Assembly: GCA_018296165.2 (NCBI GenBank)
Contig: JACKQL020000072.1
Span: 1 to 64,000, forward strand
From: Termitomyces sp. T153
Taxonomy: Eukaryota; Basidiomycota; Agaricomycetes; Agaricales; Lyophyllaceae
Direction: 5' to 3'
Length of the DNA stretch: 64,000 nt
A program made the position numbers and the translations under genes. Positions 39,074-51,095 of the stretch are shown here, piece after piece. The notes beneath the pieces are model-generated. The model was not told the DNA's origin. It saw only the letters and a list, made by a program, of their open reading frames with translations, and ran no database searches. Each line of letters opens with the position of its first letter. Within the stretch, counting starts at the first letter, position 1.

Positions 39074-40022
39074 ATGGATCAGACTCCTACCTCCCTCTTT
39101 AATTCGTACGAGCTCGACTTTAGGCACATCGTTGACGGTATTAAGGAGAAACTTGAAGCCAGTGGTAGTGGAGGTGCGCAGCAGTTCTCTGGTCTAGTGG
39201 AAACACATTTCCATGTATCTCTCAGAGCAGAGAAGGGCCGCCCTACGAAAGGTAGAAATTGAACTGGATGAAGCAGATGATATTGTAAGTTCAATCAGAA
39301 TTCGGTGCGCCAAATATGGAGTCAATGTTGCCACATAATTAGGTTTCCGCCCTCGAAGTCGAAATTCAAGGCATCCCGCAATCTATCAAAGCCCAATATT
39401 CTACTCGGCTGAAGCAGGTCAAAGCTGAGCTTATGCGATACAAGAAACTTGCCAAGGAGGTTCACGCACAGCAGTCGCGGTCTGACCTCCTTGCGCGCAG
39501 CGGAGCCGGTGGGAATAAGAGTTCTGACGACCCATATGGCGAGCAAGGCGATCGCGCACGGTTACTCGCGGGAATTCAAACCCTTGATGATAGCGGTCGA
39601 CGGCTCAGAGATACTAACAGAATAGCGTTGGAGGCAGAAGATCAGGGCGCGGACATCTTGAGGACACTGAGAGGTCAAAGAGAGACGATAGAAACCACGA
39701 GAGATACGGTAAGCTTTCGTCCAATTTTACCGCCTACTTGAGACTGAAGCGCTGCTGATTCTTGACCTTGGTCTTCACATTTATTCGTCATCTTGCTTTA
39801 CTGATTCCGTCTTTGGCAGCTCCGAAGTGCAGATTCAAATATCGATCGTGCATCAGGAACAGTCAAGAAGATGATTAGACAGTGAGCCGTCATATTTCTA
39901 CGCACTTGGACTACTACTTACTCTTACCCAGGATGTACAGAAACCGTTTTATACTAGGTGCTATGACGGTCTTCATCATATGTCTTGTCATCGTCATCCT
40001 CTACTTCAAGATCGTGCGATAG
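39074..40022 (+). CDS. VTI1: Vesicle-transport v-SNARE (Qb-SNARE) Vti1
   Basis: It mediates membrane fusion in Golgi, endosome and vacuole traffic as a Qb-SNARE. The start at 39,074 gives MDQTPTSLFNSYELDFRHIV, the family's usual N-terminus. An in-frame upstream ATG at 38,975 would add 33 residues unlike the family, so I reject it. The N-terminal helical domain (RRAALRKVEIELDEADDI, then SALEVEIQGIPQSIKAQYST) is followed by the SNARE helix (GIQTLDDSGRRLRDTNRIAL ... GADILRTLRGQRETIETTRD, then LRSADSNIDRASGTVKKMIR). The C-terminal membrane anchor is FILGAMTVFIICLVIVILYF, with the stop at 40,022. Five exons with standard introns (for example 39,282-39,342) are seen. The protein is about 220 residues, normal for the family. 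Intact. Confidence 0.92.
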
Positions 40023-40345
40023 GTCCTTCCGACAATTCCCAATCATGCTTCGGATCCCACCGCTAATTCTCGTTATGATATCCTTATAGACACATTACTT
40101 CGTTCCTCCAAATTTGCCTACGTTGTCTTTTTTATGTCGAATCGCTCTGGAGTCTGCCTCGAGTTCGATTTATATATTGCTATCTATCTCTACTTGTTCA
40201 GTCCACATTTGTAATTTATCAAGCTCCGTCACAATGTTCGAATATATCCTTTTTGACCGCAGTACAACTTATTCAATGACGAGAATGGATCTTATTCGGC
40301 TTGTCCACAATCTCACTCAACTGAAGCGTCCGGACAAACTACATT

Positions 40346-41432
40346 TCAAACTACAGAGTCTTTGGTCGGATCCTCGACCTCTTCCCATTCGGTAATGGAT
40401 TCACGAGAAACAGCATTCTCTCGTCTCCGAGTAACCAAACGAATCCGCAAGATGATCAGGAAACGGACAACAAGGAAGGCAATACAGTAACACCCGAGAA
40501 TTCCAATAATATAGGCAGCAAGAAGACCCTTTTGCTGCTCAGGGTCCAGGAAGTCGTACGCTACAGTTCAGAACAATCAGCGAGGCAAAGGTACAGGGCG
40601 TGTGGAACGAGACCTACGATACAGACCCTGGTCTGCGTATGTTATATACGCGACGGCAAGATAACAGGCGAGAAGGAGTACCGAGAGGGGGAGGGTGAGC
40701 CAAGGTGCGGGAGGTATATTCGTGAATAAGATCTCTGCCATTGCAAAGACCAGATTGAGAATATGTACGGAGACGTTGGTCCACGCTGCGAGAGCTTTAT
40801 GCTTGTATCCACGATCAAAATATGCATACGATCACCTACAGGTCACAGCATTTTCGAATGTTGCTGGAGAAGCAAGAAGCGCCCAGAATATGACGGTTAC
40901 CACGACAGCTACAATTGGGATCCAGCAAGTGTGGCAATGAGAACAATCATAGGGCGAAAGAAAATGGCAAAAAGAACACATGAGTACACCGATTGACGTT
41001 CTCAGCGGATCAAAGACCTACGATACGTCGTAATCGTTACCTGCAAGAGGACGTGCAGGAATTGAAAGGGCCGAGGCCATTTCTGGAGCGGATATGATGC
41101 CGTATCAGAAGACCGAGAAAATGCGAAGGTTTGGACGCCAGCAGCGAAGAAATAGGCGCATAATCCGATATAAGATAGGTGCGTGAAGTAGGAGAAATAA
41201 CTCAGACACAGTGTCAGAAAAAACGGAAAGAAGGACGAGGATCAACTCACTCGTTTGCGTAATGATCCCTCACAGCCGACCGAATCAGGGTAAAGAGTAG
41301 TGTAAGGAGCGTATAGGAGGCGAAGAGGAGGCGAGCTTGTGCAAGGACAAGGGAAGATGCGACAGGCGATGTGACGTGGATACTATTGGGATCAAAGGGG
41401 TTGCTAACACCAAGGTAGGAGTATAGGTTCAT
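40346..41432 (-). CDS. FAR-17a/AIG1-like multi-pass membrane protein
   Basis: Start 41,432: MNLYSYLGVSNPFDPNSIH, then a first membrane span (FASYTLLTLLFTLIRSA). After an intron comes YFTHLSYIGLCAYFFAAGVQ (about 41,130-41,200), the diagnostic 'THLSYIGLCAYF' segment. Further exons encode IVAVVVTVIFWALLASPATF, AWTNVSVHILNLVFAMAEIL, LSVLLLACYLAVAYITYADQ and YDFLDPEQQKG, and the last span AAYIIGILGCYCIAFLVVRF. A charged tail follows, with the stop at 40,346. Six or seven membrane spans and the conserved His/Asn positions fit the family, whose animal members hydrolyse fatty-acid esters of hydroxy fatty acids. The fungal role is unknown. About six exons, no break seen. It is convergent with VTI1 (323 bases between stops). 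Confidence 0.78.
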
Positions 41433-42263
41433 GGTACTGCACTAAGATACTCTGCAGGCGACAGGTTGTCAAATCTTGTGCTTTGTTGGGTTCCGAACAG
41501 TTAGTAAAGACATAACGTCAGTTTAGAGGTGTTACATACGTACAAAATGGACTGTTGCGCAAGACAGCCCACAGGCGATAGAAATCAGTTCTGATGACGA
41601 AAAGGACGAAATGAGGAGCTTCCAGAAAGGCGTCCCTTGGTTTCTAGGGCCGAAGGACTTGAGCATAGATACCCAAACGTGGTTAGATGTACTTACACTT
41701 CGCAGGAAGAGGAGAGAACAAACGGGGGGAGGAAACGCTGATGTAAGTAGGTTGAAGGACTGTTGAAGATCAAGTGTTGCCTGTGACGATCTTCGGCTAA
41801 CGAGTACATATGGAAGTGCTAAGAAACGGAGACCCTCGGGGTGATGTTTTTTTTGCCACATGGCACGGTTAACAAGACACGCCATCACAATAGCTATTCA
41901 GGGTCCTAATGATCTGGACATGATGTCCCTGCATGTTGAGACGGTGTATTGTTCAACGTACCTGGTGGGCGAGCCACAATGGATGATTAACCAGAATCCA
42001 ACTCAGCCGATAACGCCATACTTCCATTTCTCAATTATTTTCAAGCATTGCGACATTGGATATTCAATTATTGGCGTCGGTATTTAGTCTCACATCAAAT
42101 CTGATGATATCTTTAGCAGCGATCAGAACCGGCATATCTAGAATTAGCCAGGGGTATGTTTCCTCTAACAGCCTTGCGACATATACTCTGCCCAAATATT
42201 GGCCGAAATGCCCCATTCTTCATTCAACGACAAAGTGTCCAAGAAAGCAAGAGAGCATCCAGT
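41433..42263. other. Region between FAR-17a-like and SYM1 genes
   Basis: Both neighbours are on the minus strand. A 118-codon minus frame at 41,532-41,888 (MACLVNRAMWQKKHHPEGLR near the start) is open but matches nothing I know and lacks an obvious promoter. It may be a small species-specific gene or untranslated leader. Nothing else is seen. Confidence 0.35.
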
Positions 42264-43375
42264 TCAATGCTCCCTCAAATTCTCCACAGTGTGTTCGGCG
42301 CTAGATTCCAGTTTGTCTTGTCGGGCGTTGACTGCGCTCAAATACGTGTCTGGTTATAGATTATTAAGACTTTTTTGAAGCAAAAGAGAGAGGGACAAAA
42401 CACACTCCAGAACAGACTAACAACGCTGACAAAGACAAAGCGTAGGTGATGTGGGACAATCGCAAAATTAATGATTTGTGTAGGAAGGAATACACCCCTA
42501 GAAGAGGTAATGTGAGTCGACTGGATAGCTCCCTAGGAGAAGTCCTGACCAGTTACGAATGAGAGTAGGAAAGTAGTTCTGCAAAACAAAAGTGAGCAAG
42601 TACAACATATGGAAAGAGGATCTAGATGACAAACGGCCTGTATTCGCTCAACCGCTTCATGTGGTTTTCCTTCCAGAATGCTCATCGAACCAAAGAAGAA
42701 CGGCACAGCGACTGGCGAACGGTGAACAATCACGCATATGAACGTAGAAGGATAGTGGTACCAGGTGTCAGCACGACCTGATCAAGGCATACCTAAAGCA
42801 CGAGTCAATATATGATGTTCGACAGCCAGTGCGTACACAAACACACCCGAGCTACGATAGCCTTTGTTGGGCTTGCGAATTTTATTGAGTTCAGAAATTG
42901 GTACCACTTCGTCATGCACAGGCTAAAGATGACACCTGCGAAATAGGAGGATCAGCGAAAACTGGAGGAAGCCGATAGATACCAGCATAACCAAGGAAGA
43001 GGAAGTTATGGACATACCTCCATAGAATGTCAGACGTGCTGTCCGTGCAAACTGTGGAGGTTACGTCACAAAGGAAAGTGAGCATAAAGAGAGTAAATCA
43101 ATTTAACCAGAGGATTTCTCAAGTTAACGTATGTCGTCCGTTGAGTTGACATGACCGGAAGGACACTCACATCGTGATTTTTCCCCTTCCGCTCAATCGC
43201 TTGCTGTGCAATCACATCTCCACCTCCGAAAAGAATTGCTGCGGTACCACAAGATGCGAGCAGTGGTCGGCGGATGAGAATAGTACTGTAGAAAGTAGAA
43301 ATACCAATTAGAAAGACGGTCAAAGTTGGGACAATGGATAGAGACTAACTTATATGCTCTAAAGAACGAGGCCAT
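42264..43375 (-). CDS. SYM1: Mpv17/PMP22 family protein (SYM1-like)
   Basis: A mitochondrial inner-membrane (or peroxisomal) channel-like protein. In yeast Sym1 is needed for growth on ethanol at high temperature. Start 43,375 (MASFFRAYK). After an intron comes TILIRRPLLASCGTAAILFG, then GGDVIAQQAIERKGKNHD, the family's N-terminal signature. Downstream exons encode FFFGSMSILEGKPHEAVERI (about 42,640-42,700), YFPTLIRNW, then GVFLPTQIINFAIVPHHLRF and VFVSVVSLFW. The last exon is TYLSAVNARQDKLESSAE, with the stop at 42,264. The central exons (42,720-43,050) are short and less clear to me. At least six exons. All conserved Mpv17 motifs (R-N-W, P-x-Q-x-x-N-F, W-N-T-Y-L-S) are visible, so it is probably functional. 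Confidence 0.85.
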
Positions 43376-43699
43376 CTACCAGAGGTCAGGAGGTCAGGAA
43401 GCGAGCCTCCTGTAATGGTGAAATTTCCAAACATTCTCGCAATTACATATTGGACGTCGTGGGAATGTCTATATTATATAGTCAATTTTCATTATTTACA
43501 AATCAGAAATAATACCTAGTAGTTTACGTAAATAATCTTATTCGAACCCGTTGCCTTCAACTCCTCTGCGCTCATTCGGTAAAGACCTTTGCTCAACAGC
43601 GCAAATTGATATTGTAGTGTTGAATTCTAACGAGATGTCGGCTACAGCTACTTCCATTGCTTATTACGCCTTGAGGTTCCAAAAGCGCGTCAATCAATA

Positions 43700-45292
43700 A
43701 TGCACATGACTATCACGCATATGCCAATGGCTGTGCCGCGTAATTTCGTAGTTCATCTGCAGTCTGCGCAGCATCTTGGTTCACACCCTCTCAAGAACTT
43801 TCGGCCAGAAGTAAGTGCTAATACTTTAGATCAGCTAAGAGTTAACGAGTATGCCTCCCTAAGGTTGTTTGCAATTGCCAAAGTCATCGAGATGATAATC
43901 AATAAACAACCATTACCAGACGACCCCGCGCCTTCTGACTCTCCTCCATCCTATGAAACTGTCAACGCAGACCTAGCTCACGCAAAATTCCAGAACGAGA
44001 AACAATTAGAGCCTGTAAACGTTTTCCCTTGGAGAAGGCATTCCTCTGCCACCTCGTCTCCAAATCCTACTCCGATTTCAAAATCCCCCACGTCGTCGGC
44101 TACCAAAGGAAATGGAAAAGGGACAAGCTTTTGGTTTCCTTTTAAGGCATCTAAACCTACCCGCGAGGTACAAGCAACAGTTCTGGGCTTAATCCGCGAC
44201 TTGGTCAAGGAACAAAGCCAGAATCCAGCAGCGTCTTTGGCGATACTTGAAAGTTGTGCGGAGGCATGCTCAGGATATGATCTGACGTTGTCATCCATTC
44301 TACAGGAGAAGTCGATAGAGGGACATACACCCATGTATTGGGCTATCGTGAAACGCCCTCCGGATGGCGAAGAACATGGAAAGTCAGTACCAGACCTTCT
44401 GACGGCCCTCATATCCCACGCAACTCCACTCAGTCCCAGTACAATAGCTGATATTCGCCATGCATGTCTTCTAACATCAGACCAGCTTCTCTTTCAGCGC
44501 TTACGGATGTCTCCTGAATTTTCACCGCTTTCCGGAACAGATGAGATGTTGCTAGGCGCGACCATTCCACCTGATGCTATCACTGTCGAGAATGTGGCAG
44601 GAGACGAAGGAGCCTTCACTGCGAATTTTGAGGTTGCGTATTTCCAAAAGCGCATGCTGATCTCAAAACATGTTGAACTTGATTTCATTGCTCGAGGTAA
44701 TTATCCTTGTTCCATTCTCCTTTCATCTCGAGAGTTTGACCGATTATCTACAGCTCGAATGTGGAGATTGGAATTCTTGATTGCAGAGTCATCGAAACGC
44801 CGTGACGCACCTCGGCAAGGATCATGGTGCATCTCCCTTTCGCTACTTGAAAATAGTCCTCCGACATGGATAGATTCGCGCCTCCTTGTACCCGAACCCA
44901 CGTTGACTTCGTCAGATACTCTCCTCTCTGCCGAAAGTTCCCCTCCACCAATTTCACCATCTCTCATGGATCGTCTACGATCCCGGCCTGCAAAGCCTAA
45001 GCCAACCATTTCAATAAGACTACAATCACCCCAGCAATTGGTGGCACCCCTTCCGGGTCGTACTAAATCTCGTCACACTAAAGACTTTTGCTCTGCCATA
45101 ATAGTGTCACTCGATGACAGCATGATGGGTTCTAGTCTGCAGTACACGTGAGTTGAAAAACCAGTAGTGAAAGGAACCCTCTGACATTGCCAAAGAGGTA
45201 CTTCTTATATCGCGCCTGATGAGACGCTAAGAGCACGTCTGGAAGCGCGTCTTATTCGATCTGTTGCAGACTCTGACTGCAAAATTCATTGA
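43700..45292 (+). CDS. Large uncharacterised agaricomycete protein
   Basis: The main exon is open from about 43,700 to 45,149. A 3' intron (GTGAGT from 45,150, ending AAAG at about 45,198) leads to a last exon (GTSYIAPDETLRARLEARLI) with the stop at 45,290-45,292. The protein is about 510 residues: a leucine-rich N-terminus (NEYASLRLFAIAKVIEMIIN), a PPSYE motif, a Ser/Pro-rich linker, then a helical domain (REVQATVLGLIRDLVKEQSQ; LAILESCAEACSGYDLTLSS). EGHTPMYWAIVKRP resembles one ankyrin-like turn. The C-terminal half is beta-rich with a Pro-rich linker. I know similar hypothetical proteins in mushrooms but no function. The start is uncertain: a short upstream ATG frame at 43,634 ends in a stop, so an N-terminal intron is possible. 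CpG content is normal. Confidence 0.7.
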
Positions 45293-45563
45293 TCTACAAT
45301 TTCTTTTTGTCTATACCCTACTTCTGCGTTGAGTTCGACGCACACAGATTTTTTCTCGGGCACGTCGTTACGGTAATCGATCTGATCTGACTCAGCAAGA
45401 CAAGACATTGTAGGGTGCCTATGTTGCACACCGTCGTACCTTAGCGCTCAGCAGATTGCTTGATCGTGCACCTCCTTTCCTAAAGAATATGGGAATCATC
45501 TATTTCATATGTTTACTCAAAGGTATATTTGTAACAACGCCAAACTCGCCATCAATCTACATT
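45293..45563. other. Intergenic between convergent genes
   Basis: Less than 300 bases between the stops of the large uncharacterised gene and the MFS transporter. Nothing beyond likely 3' ends. Confidence 0.4.
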
Positions 45564-47971
45564 CTATTTGGGACTTGAGTTAGGGTCTCGTAAACCCATC
45601 TCTGCATCGTCATCATGAGGAACGGCCTGCGACTCGGACTTTTCTGCAATATTCTCTCGAACGTTCGCCTTTCGAAGCGCTTCTTCATCTCCTCTTGTGA
45701 GTTCTTTGTGCTTGATCATAAAGACACTCGCCACGGTTGCGACAGCTGCTAGTGCAGCATTCAGAATGAAAACCAATCGAAAGCCCTTCGTGAAACCATG
45801 ATTCAAAATATATGCCGCCGAAGAGGCCGGGATTCCAATCGAAGAAGGTGAGGTGATACTTGAAGGATCAGCAATGACTTTGGAGATGATTGGTTCGGGA
45901 AGAGAGAGATCTTTCATGGACGTGGTGAGGGAGTTATTTCTGAAATAGTCGTTCAATCCACCTGTCGGTGGACGGCAAGGAAGACGGGAAAACGTACATC
46001 AGTGTCGAGCTTATCGCAAGCGTCAGGGTACCACCAAGTAGTCGGACGAACTAGGGGCATTATTCAGTATTGAAAAGTGTTGTCAGGAATGCAGTCCTCA
46101 CATTACGAAACGCTGTAACAACAGACATGTCCTGTCGTGACACGCTGGCCTGTGCAGCTACCGTCGTTGTTTGCAGTGTCTAAATAGATCGAAGGGAATG
46201 CGAAGGGAGAATGCCGCGATAGACATACTAGCCCAGCTCCAACACCAGCGAGCAACATAAAAATGACCAAAACCACCTTTGAAGAGTGCACATTGATTGT
46301 TGACAGGCAGCCGGATGCAATAGCCCAAACAGCGAATCCAGTGTAGATGATTGTCTGCTATGATTCAGCACGGCACAAGAAAGAAGTATGATGGTACACT
46401 AACACGATATCTTCCTGTCCGACTTACAAGAACACCCTAGTTGAGTAGATGAGATCAATTTCTGATGCAAAGGGATAGAAACATACAGCGGTCCAGCTCG
46501 AGACCATTTGACTGACAAGCAAAGGAATCAAGAAAATTCCTCCACGAAGAGGAGAATAGCCTAAGCCGACTTGAAAGAACAAAGGGAGATAGTACAAGGA
46601 AGAGTAGAAAGCATAACCGCTAATATATTGCCTTAGCTGAGATCCGTCAAGGGGGAAGTAGAGGGCATACTTTATGAACATGGTGATGTATACGCCGGTG
46701 ACTGTGAGATGCTTGAATATATACACTGCAGAATGTCAGAGGTTGATGCGGTATATACTCCAACCTGAATGCATTTATAACTTACTTGGAACTATTGGAA
46801 GCTGTGCTAACTTCCATTCCCAAAGGCAAAAAATGACTATAACCAGAAAGCCCGAAAGCAAAGGAGCTAGAACTACTGCTGACTTCCACGGGAACGTGAC
46901 CCCACCCTGTAAACGAGGTGATGACCAGGTGTCATGGAAAAGTCAATTCTCTCCCAACGTACCCAAATCAAGGGTAGGATAACAAGTGTACAGCCCGCTA
47001 AAGTGAGAATCGCACCAATATAATCAACCGCGAGAAGTTTGCTGCCATAATTATAATTATGTTATCCAGAAGGACTGATGGGGGATGGAGTTCACCTTCG
47101 TACGTTCCCCTGCACAGGTTTGAGCGGTAACATGAAAATGACGACGCACATGGCGACAAATGATACTGGAATGTCAATCCAGAAACACCACTGCAGATTT
47201 CGAATATGCATATTATACATCAAATCGAGTAAAGTACACATACCCGCCAGCTGGCCTTTTGTGACAAGGCTCCACCAATAACAGGGCCAATGGCAAATCC
47301 TAAAGCTACAGTGCCCCCGATGATACCCTGATACTTGCCTCTGACAGACCAGAGTCACCCAATCTCAACTTGACTGATCCGCGTATGAGTCTTATTGACG
47401 CACCTTTCTCGCAGGCTGACGACATCCGATATCACAATTTGAGCCATGCTGATTATACCGCCTGAAGTCGGGTGGAAGCGCTCAATCAAGGTACGGGGTT
47501 CAAGTAGATGGAATAATTGCACTAACCTCCTCCGGCTCCTGCGACGCCACGGAAGACTATCAACTGTATGATAGTTCGAGAAAATCCAGCCACAAGATTG
47601 CCGATCATGAATATAAGCATAGCAATGCAGAAGGCGGCTTTTCTCCCAAAGATGTCGCTAAAACGACCATATAGCGGTTGAAAACAGGTAGACGTTAACA
47701 GATAGGCAGAGGGAACCCATGAAGATACGGAGCCAGCTTGGAAAGCTGCAGATACCGTCGGCAGTGCCGTAGCGACGATAACTGAGTCCAAAGTTGAGAC
47801 CAGGATACAAAGCGCCAAGCCTGAAAAGACAAAGAGGACCTGTTTGAAAGGGAGGAGATTGGTCTGGTCAGTTAGGACGATATGTGAGTCTGGTTTTTCT
47901 GGGTCGGATCCTGGCCCAGTGACTGCGCTGGGAGTTTTAATATCCGCAGATGTTTCAGTGGGAGAGGACAT
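45564..47971 (-). CDS. Major facilitator superfamily transporter, DHA2 (14-TMS) drug:H+ antiporter type
   Basis: A proton-driven exporter of the plasma membrane. Start 47,971, MSSPTETSADIKTP, with a hydrophilic N-terminus. TM1 follows with the motif LDSVIVATALPTVSAAF (family motif D1), then WVPSAYLLTSTCFQPLYGRF, and motif A, GRFSDIFGRK (G-x-x-x-D-x-x-G-R-K). Later exons carry ALGFAIGPVIGGAL (motif C region, about 47,260-47,300) with WRWCFWIDIPVSFVAMCVVI, then YYLPLFFQVGLGYSPLRGGI (about 46,540-46,600). The last exon has a final span (LVFILNAALAAVATVASVFM) and a charged tail ending RDPNSSPK. About nine exons with 50-60 base introns. No frame break is seen. Substrate unknown; such pumps commonly export toxins or azoles. 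Confidence 0.87.
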
Positions 47972-48017
47972 GGAAAGGTACCTTTACAATATGCAGGGAT
48001 GTCATATGCACCAAAAG

Positions 48018-48029
48018 TTATATATATAA
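48018..48029 (-). promoter_or_regulatory. TATA box of the MFS transporter gene
   Basis: The minus strand reads ATTATATATATAAC about 47-58 bases upstream of the ATG at 47,971. Confidence 0.5.
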
Positions 48030-50100
48030 TGCCGAAGAAAAAATAGAAATGAGAAAACACGTGGGAAAGGAGACTCCGGTAGATCGGCAAGTTTTGGACC
48101 ATGTCAGAGTTTGAAATATATTGTGCGAAACGGCCATACATACTAGTACTTGAAGTAACACGATCTTGCTAAGTGAGATCCAGTCCTGCATGATTGGGCA
48201 CCTCGTTGCAGCCTCACTGCAACAAACGTCATCTGTCGTCATATCATCTTGAATGATTCATCAGTGGAAAAGAGGTCGGCCGATCATCAAGCACATCGGC
48301 GAGACCGCCCGAAATACCGCTGGCACAAGGTGCTCATGTACGTACAATGGCCACGAGTCAAGGACAGAGGTATTTTGGGCAAACGCATGTTAAACTTATT
48401 TTGTGACAAAAGGTTAAGTAGGAAGAAGTGATGATACCACAAAGTTAGTCACTCTGATAGACAGTCGCCATGAAGGTGATAGCTGATATAGTACACCAAG
48501 AGGGCTATCGATTGGACGATGAATCATAATCAGAATATCGGAGGGCAAGACACCTCAGACATACCTGATGTGCACCGAGGAAACGCTGTAGACGAACCTT
48601 CGTGTTGGAGTGTGAGCTAGAAGGAGGCTTGTTATAGCAAAGGCATGGTCAAATTGTGTTCGATGGCTGCGATACTAGAGATCCTTCGGGAAGACATGTC
48701 CACCTCTGAGCAATGCTTATCTCTGCATTTGTAACACCTGAGACGTCAACTCTCTCATAGAGAAAAATAAGTGGAATTATAGTTACCAGAAGCGTTATTG
48801 CGGTTATCGTTGCGAGCCCATGCTAAGAAATCAAATTATGCTAGCCCACAAACGATTTTCATGTCTTCAAGGACACAACCAATGGCCCACGCATGGCAAA
48901 ATCTTCAAGAGTTTAAAGGGGTTATTTGCGCCTGTCCGGTCCTTGCCACCGATAGTCTCGTGTTCTTCATTCGAACTCAACTCTTACTCTATATCGCTAA
49001 GGCGACCTTAGGGCAACGATAGGAGGCCTGCTCTGACTCGCTAAACCAGAGATAGCTCCGTTTATTAAAGTCCGCGTTGGACGAGAGACGATTGAAAGGC
49101 CAATTAGAAATGAGAATGCTTCAGGTGGTGTTTGGGGTGTCCTTTTACCCATGGGTATTTATGTACTCGTGGCTGGCTTGAGGTTGAGTGAAAGAAAAGG
49201 CCAAAGTAAATGTGGTCGCTTCGATGGTTTCAGCCCTATGTATGGTACTACGGGATTGTTAGCACAAAAACATAAACAACAGAATATCAACAATGAGGAG
49301 GAAAGGTCTTCGTAATAGGCTCCCTCAGGAATGATCGAACCGGAAAGGGGTTTAGACGTCCAATGCCAGCACAAGGATATGATACTGTAGAGTTCTCGCA
49401 AAGACAGGTCCAACTTGGCTGTATCGTAATTACTACGGCAACACACATGTCGTGATGAGCATGAGCCGCGTATTGAACGATGGGTTGCAGAATCGGCCAG
49501 TCAACGCGAGATGGTGGAGGATACAAGATGTCCGAGGGTATGTGACCGTGTTGTACGAAACACGTTCCCTTTCGAACGAACTCTCAGCCATTTTCTAGGC
49601 TCAATCTCCTTCTTTGTGCTCTGTATAAACTACTGGAGAAATTATTTGACGAAGGCAGTCAATGCCAACATCTCGGGGAGAATTGATGTAGGTAGGTGGT
49701 TTACCACAGAGCCGCGACCAATGGTCCAGAAAGTAAATGATGTGAGAGTATCCTGGAATGCGACATATATGGTCAATACCATCTATGAGTGGATTGCTTG
49801 AAAGCGTTGTGGTCGAGAACTCGAGGGAATCATCCTTGAAAAGAGGATGTGTAATGGGTACTAGCCTTGACAGTGAATTATGAGATAGTCGAAAGTGGTG
49901 GACGACGAGATAGGTCAAACTCGTCGGAGAATTGCCCTTGAAGTCATGTCGCGTGACCCAAAAAAATCGAAAACTTCGAAACGGATTTCCATCTCCAAAG
50001 CGTTCGAACAAACTATTGCACAAGACCTTTTGGCCTGTGAATCTCTATAGTCATATCCCGATTGACTCTGGAAAGGAGGTTCTTTTGGACTGCGATAGAT
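48030..50100. other. Long gene-poor stretch, nothing recognised
   Basis: About 2 kb of CpG-normal sequence with only short overlapping frames on both strands (for example 49,159-49,446 and 49,601-50,023 minus). None shows family motifs or a convincing exon chain. No RNA gene or repeat was seen. Confidence 0.4.
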
Positions 50101-50114
50101 TGACGCGGTGTGAG

Positions 50115-50370
50115 TCCTGGAACGGACTTCGATTCCGAGCATATTATGCTGGTGTCTTGCCAAAGCGTCGATCTCTGGCAAGAAAATTCGTCTGCGGTAT
50201 GGCCTCCTCTTTGCCATTGTTACTTCCAAGGAACTTGGAGGAGATATTGTCTCAGACTTGATCGATAATCATCGACCCCTTAGTATCTCTCCTCACGCTC
50301 TACACGTACCTGAAGGCACTTGGCGTTGGAATGAAGCAGACTATCTTGACGGGATTTATGTTCAAGTACG
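50115..50370 (+). pseudogene. Possible orphan exon, unrecognised
   Basis: A plus-strand frame open for about 80 codons reads LRYGLLFAIVTSKELGGDIV ... HRPLSISPHALHVPEGTWRW ... and is followed by a GTACGT donor-like site at about 50,370. The composition is that of a real protein exon, but the sequence upstream (49,930-50,115) is interrupted by stops in all frames, and no downstream exon is found before the next gene. Probably the remains of a broken gene; no family assigned. Confidence 0.3.
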
Positions 50371-50537
50371 TATCTTTAGATCCCGCTTTCTTTAACGACG
50401 TTCATTAGGGAGCGTTGTTTTGATAACAATGAGTAGAAATCACCGCCCGCAGACTTGTCTCAAAGTTTTCAGAAATAGAAATACTGTGGAGCTAAAGGGG
50501 TGCATAATGCACAGACTCCAAGACGAGACGATAGCTA

Positions 50538-50547
50538 CTATATATAA
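50538..50547 (+). promoter_or_regulatory. TATA box of the small single-exon gene
   Basis: CTATATATAA lies 42-51 bases before the ATG at 50,589. Confidence 0.5.
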
Positions 50548-50588
50548 GAAACACGCACTGACATTCTTAAGCTTTCCATCGTCTCATC

Positions 50589-51095
50589 ATGCTCGCGAAA
50601 TCTCCTGCCAGCCTCGAGTCTGCGTCTGCGCCGAATGAAACTAGTCCTCCACCTTATGAAGGATCCTATGAGCAATCCCTAGCTCGCCTACGGCAACGCG
50701 CGGCGGTCTATCAGGAGGCAGAACAGAAAGGACATGAATCCACAGAAGCTGAAGCTCAGAACCTTGCTGCTGCGATGCGCGACGTCGGGGACAGTCATCC
50801 GGACCCCAAAGTCAAAAGTGACTGGTATTCCAGAGCGAAAAGGTTTTCACGGGGAGAAAAGACAGACAGAGAAGGGATTCTGAGTGAGATAGGAGGAATT
50901 GTGCACCTCGTGTTATTCCTACCCCGGATGGTCCTTCGGACGGCATCGCATATCGTCGGTAATACGGTGCGCAAAGCCGGGTGGGTAGTGGTGTGGCTAG
51001 GTGACATCGTTGTCGGAAACTCTAGGGATGCCATAGAGAGGAACAAACCCAACGAAGGCGACAAAAAGCGCAGTACTCCCGAATGCGAGAGATAG
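50589..51095 (+). CDS. Small single-exon hypothetical protein with PPPY motif
   Basis: The protein is 168 residues. An N-terminal Ser/Pro-rich part includes SPPPYEGSYEQSL, where PPPY is a WW-domain ligand motif as in Rsp5 adaptors. It is followed by a helical charged part (LRQRAAVYQEAEQKGHEST; AEAQNLAAAMRDVGDSHPDP). The C-terminal half has an amphipathic/hydrophobic stretch (IGGIVHLVLFLPRMVLRTAS, then AGWVVVWLGDIVVG) that could associate with membranes. A good TATA box precedes the ATG. The family is not recognised. It is the last host gene before the retrotransposon at 51,565. Confidence 0.65.
   Translation: MLAKSPASLESASAPNETSPPPYEGSYEQSLARLRQRAAVYQEAEQKGHESTEAEAQNLAAAMRDVGDSHPDPKVKSDWYSRAKRFSRGEKTDREGILSEIGGIVHLVLFLPRMVLRTASHIVGNTVRKAGWVVVWLGDIVVGNSRDAIERNKPNEGDKKRSTPECER

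Noticed and set aside
43811..43829. Tiny intron GTAAGT...TTTAG in the large uncharacterised gene
   Set aside because: It is only 19 bases long, shorter than any spliced intron expected here, and the frame is open across it.
29265..47971. A biosynthetic cluster linking decarboxylase, tyrosinase and the MFS transporter
   Set aside because: The transporter is 12 kb away across a transposon-like block and five unrelated housekeeping genes, so the link is not supported.
48030..50100. Possible tRNA or other RNA genes in the gene-poor stretch
   Set aside because: I found no convincing cloverleaf, A/B box pair or terminator by eye.
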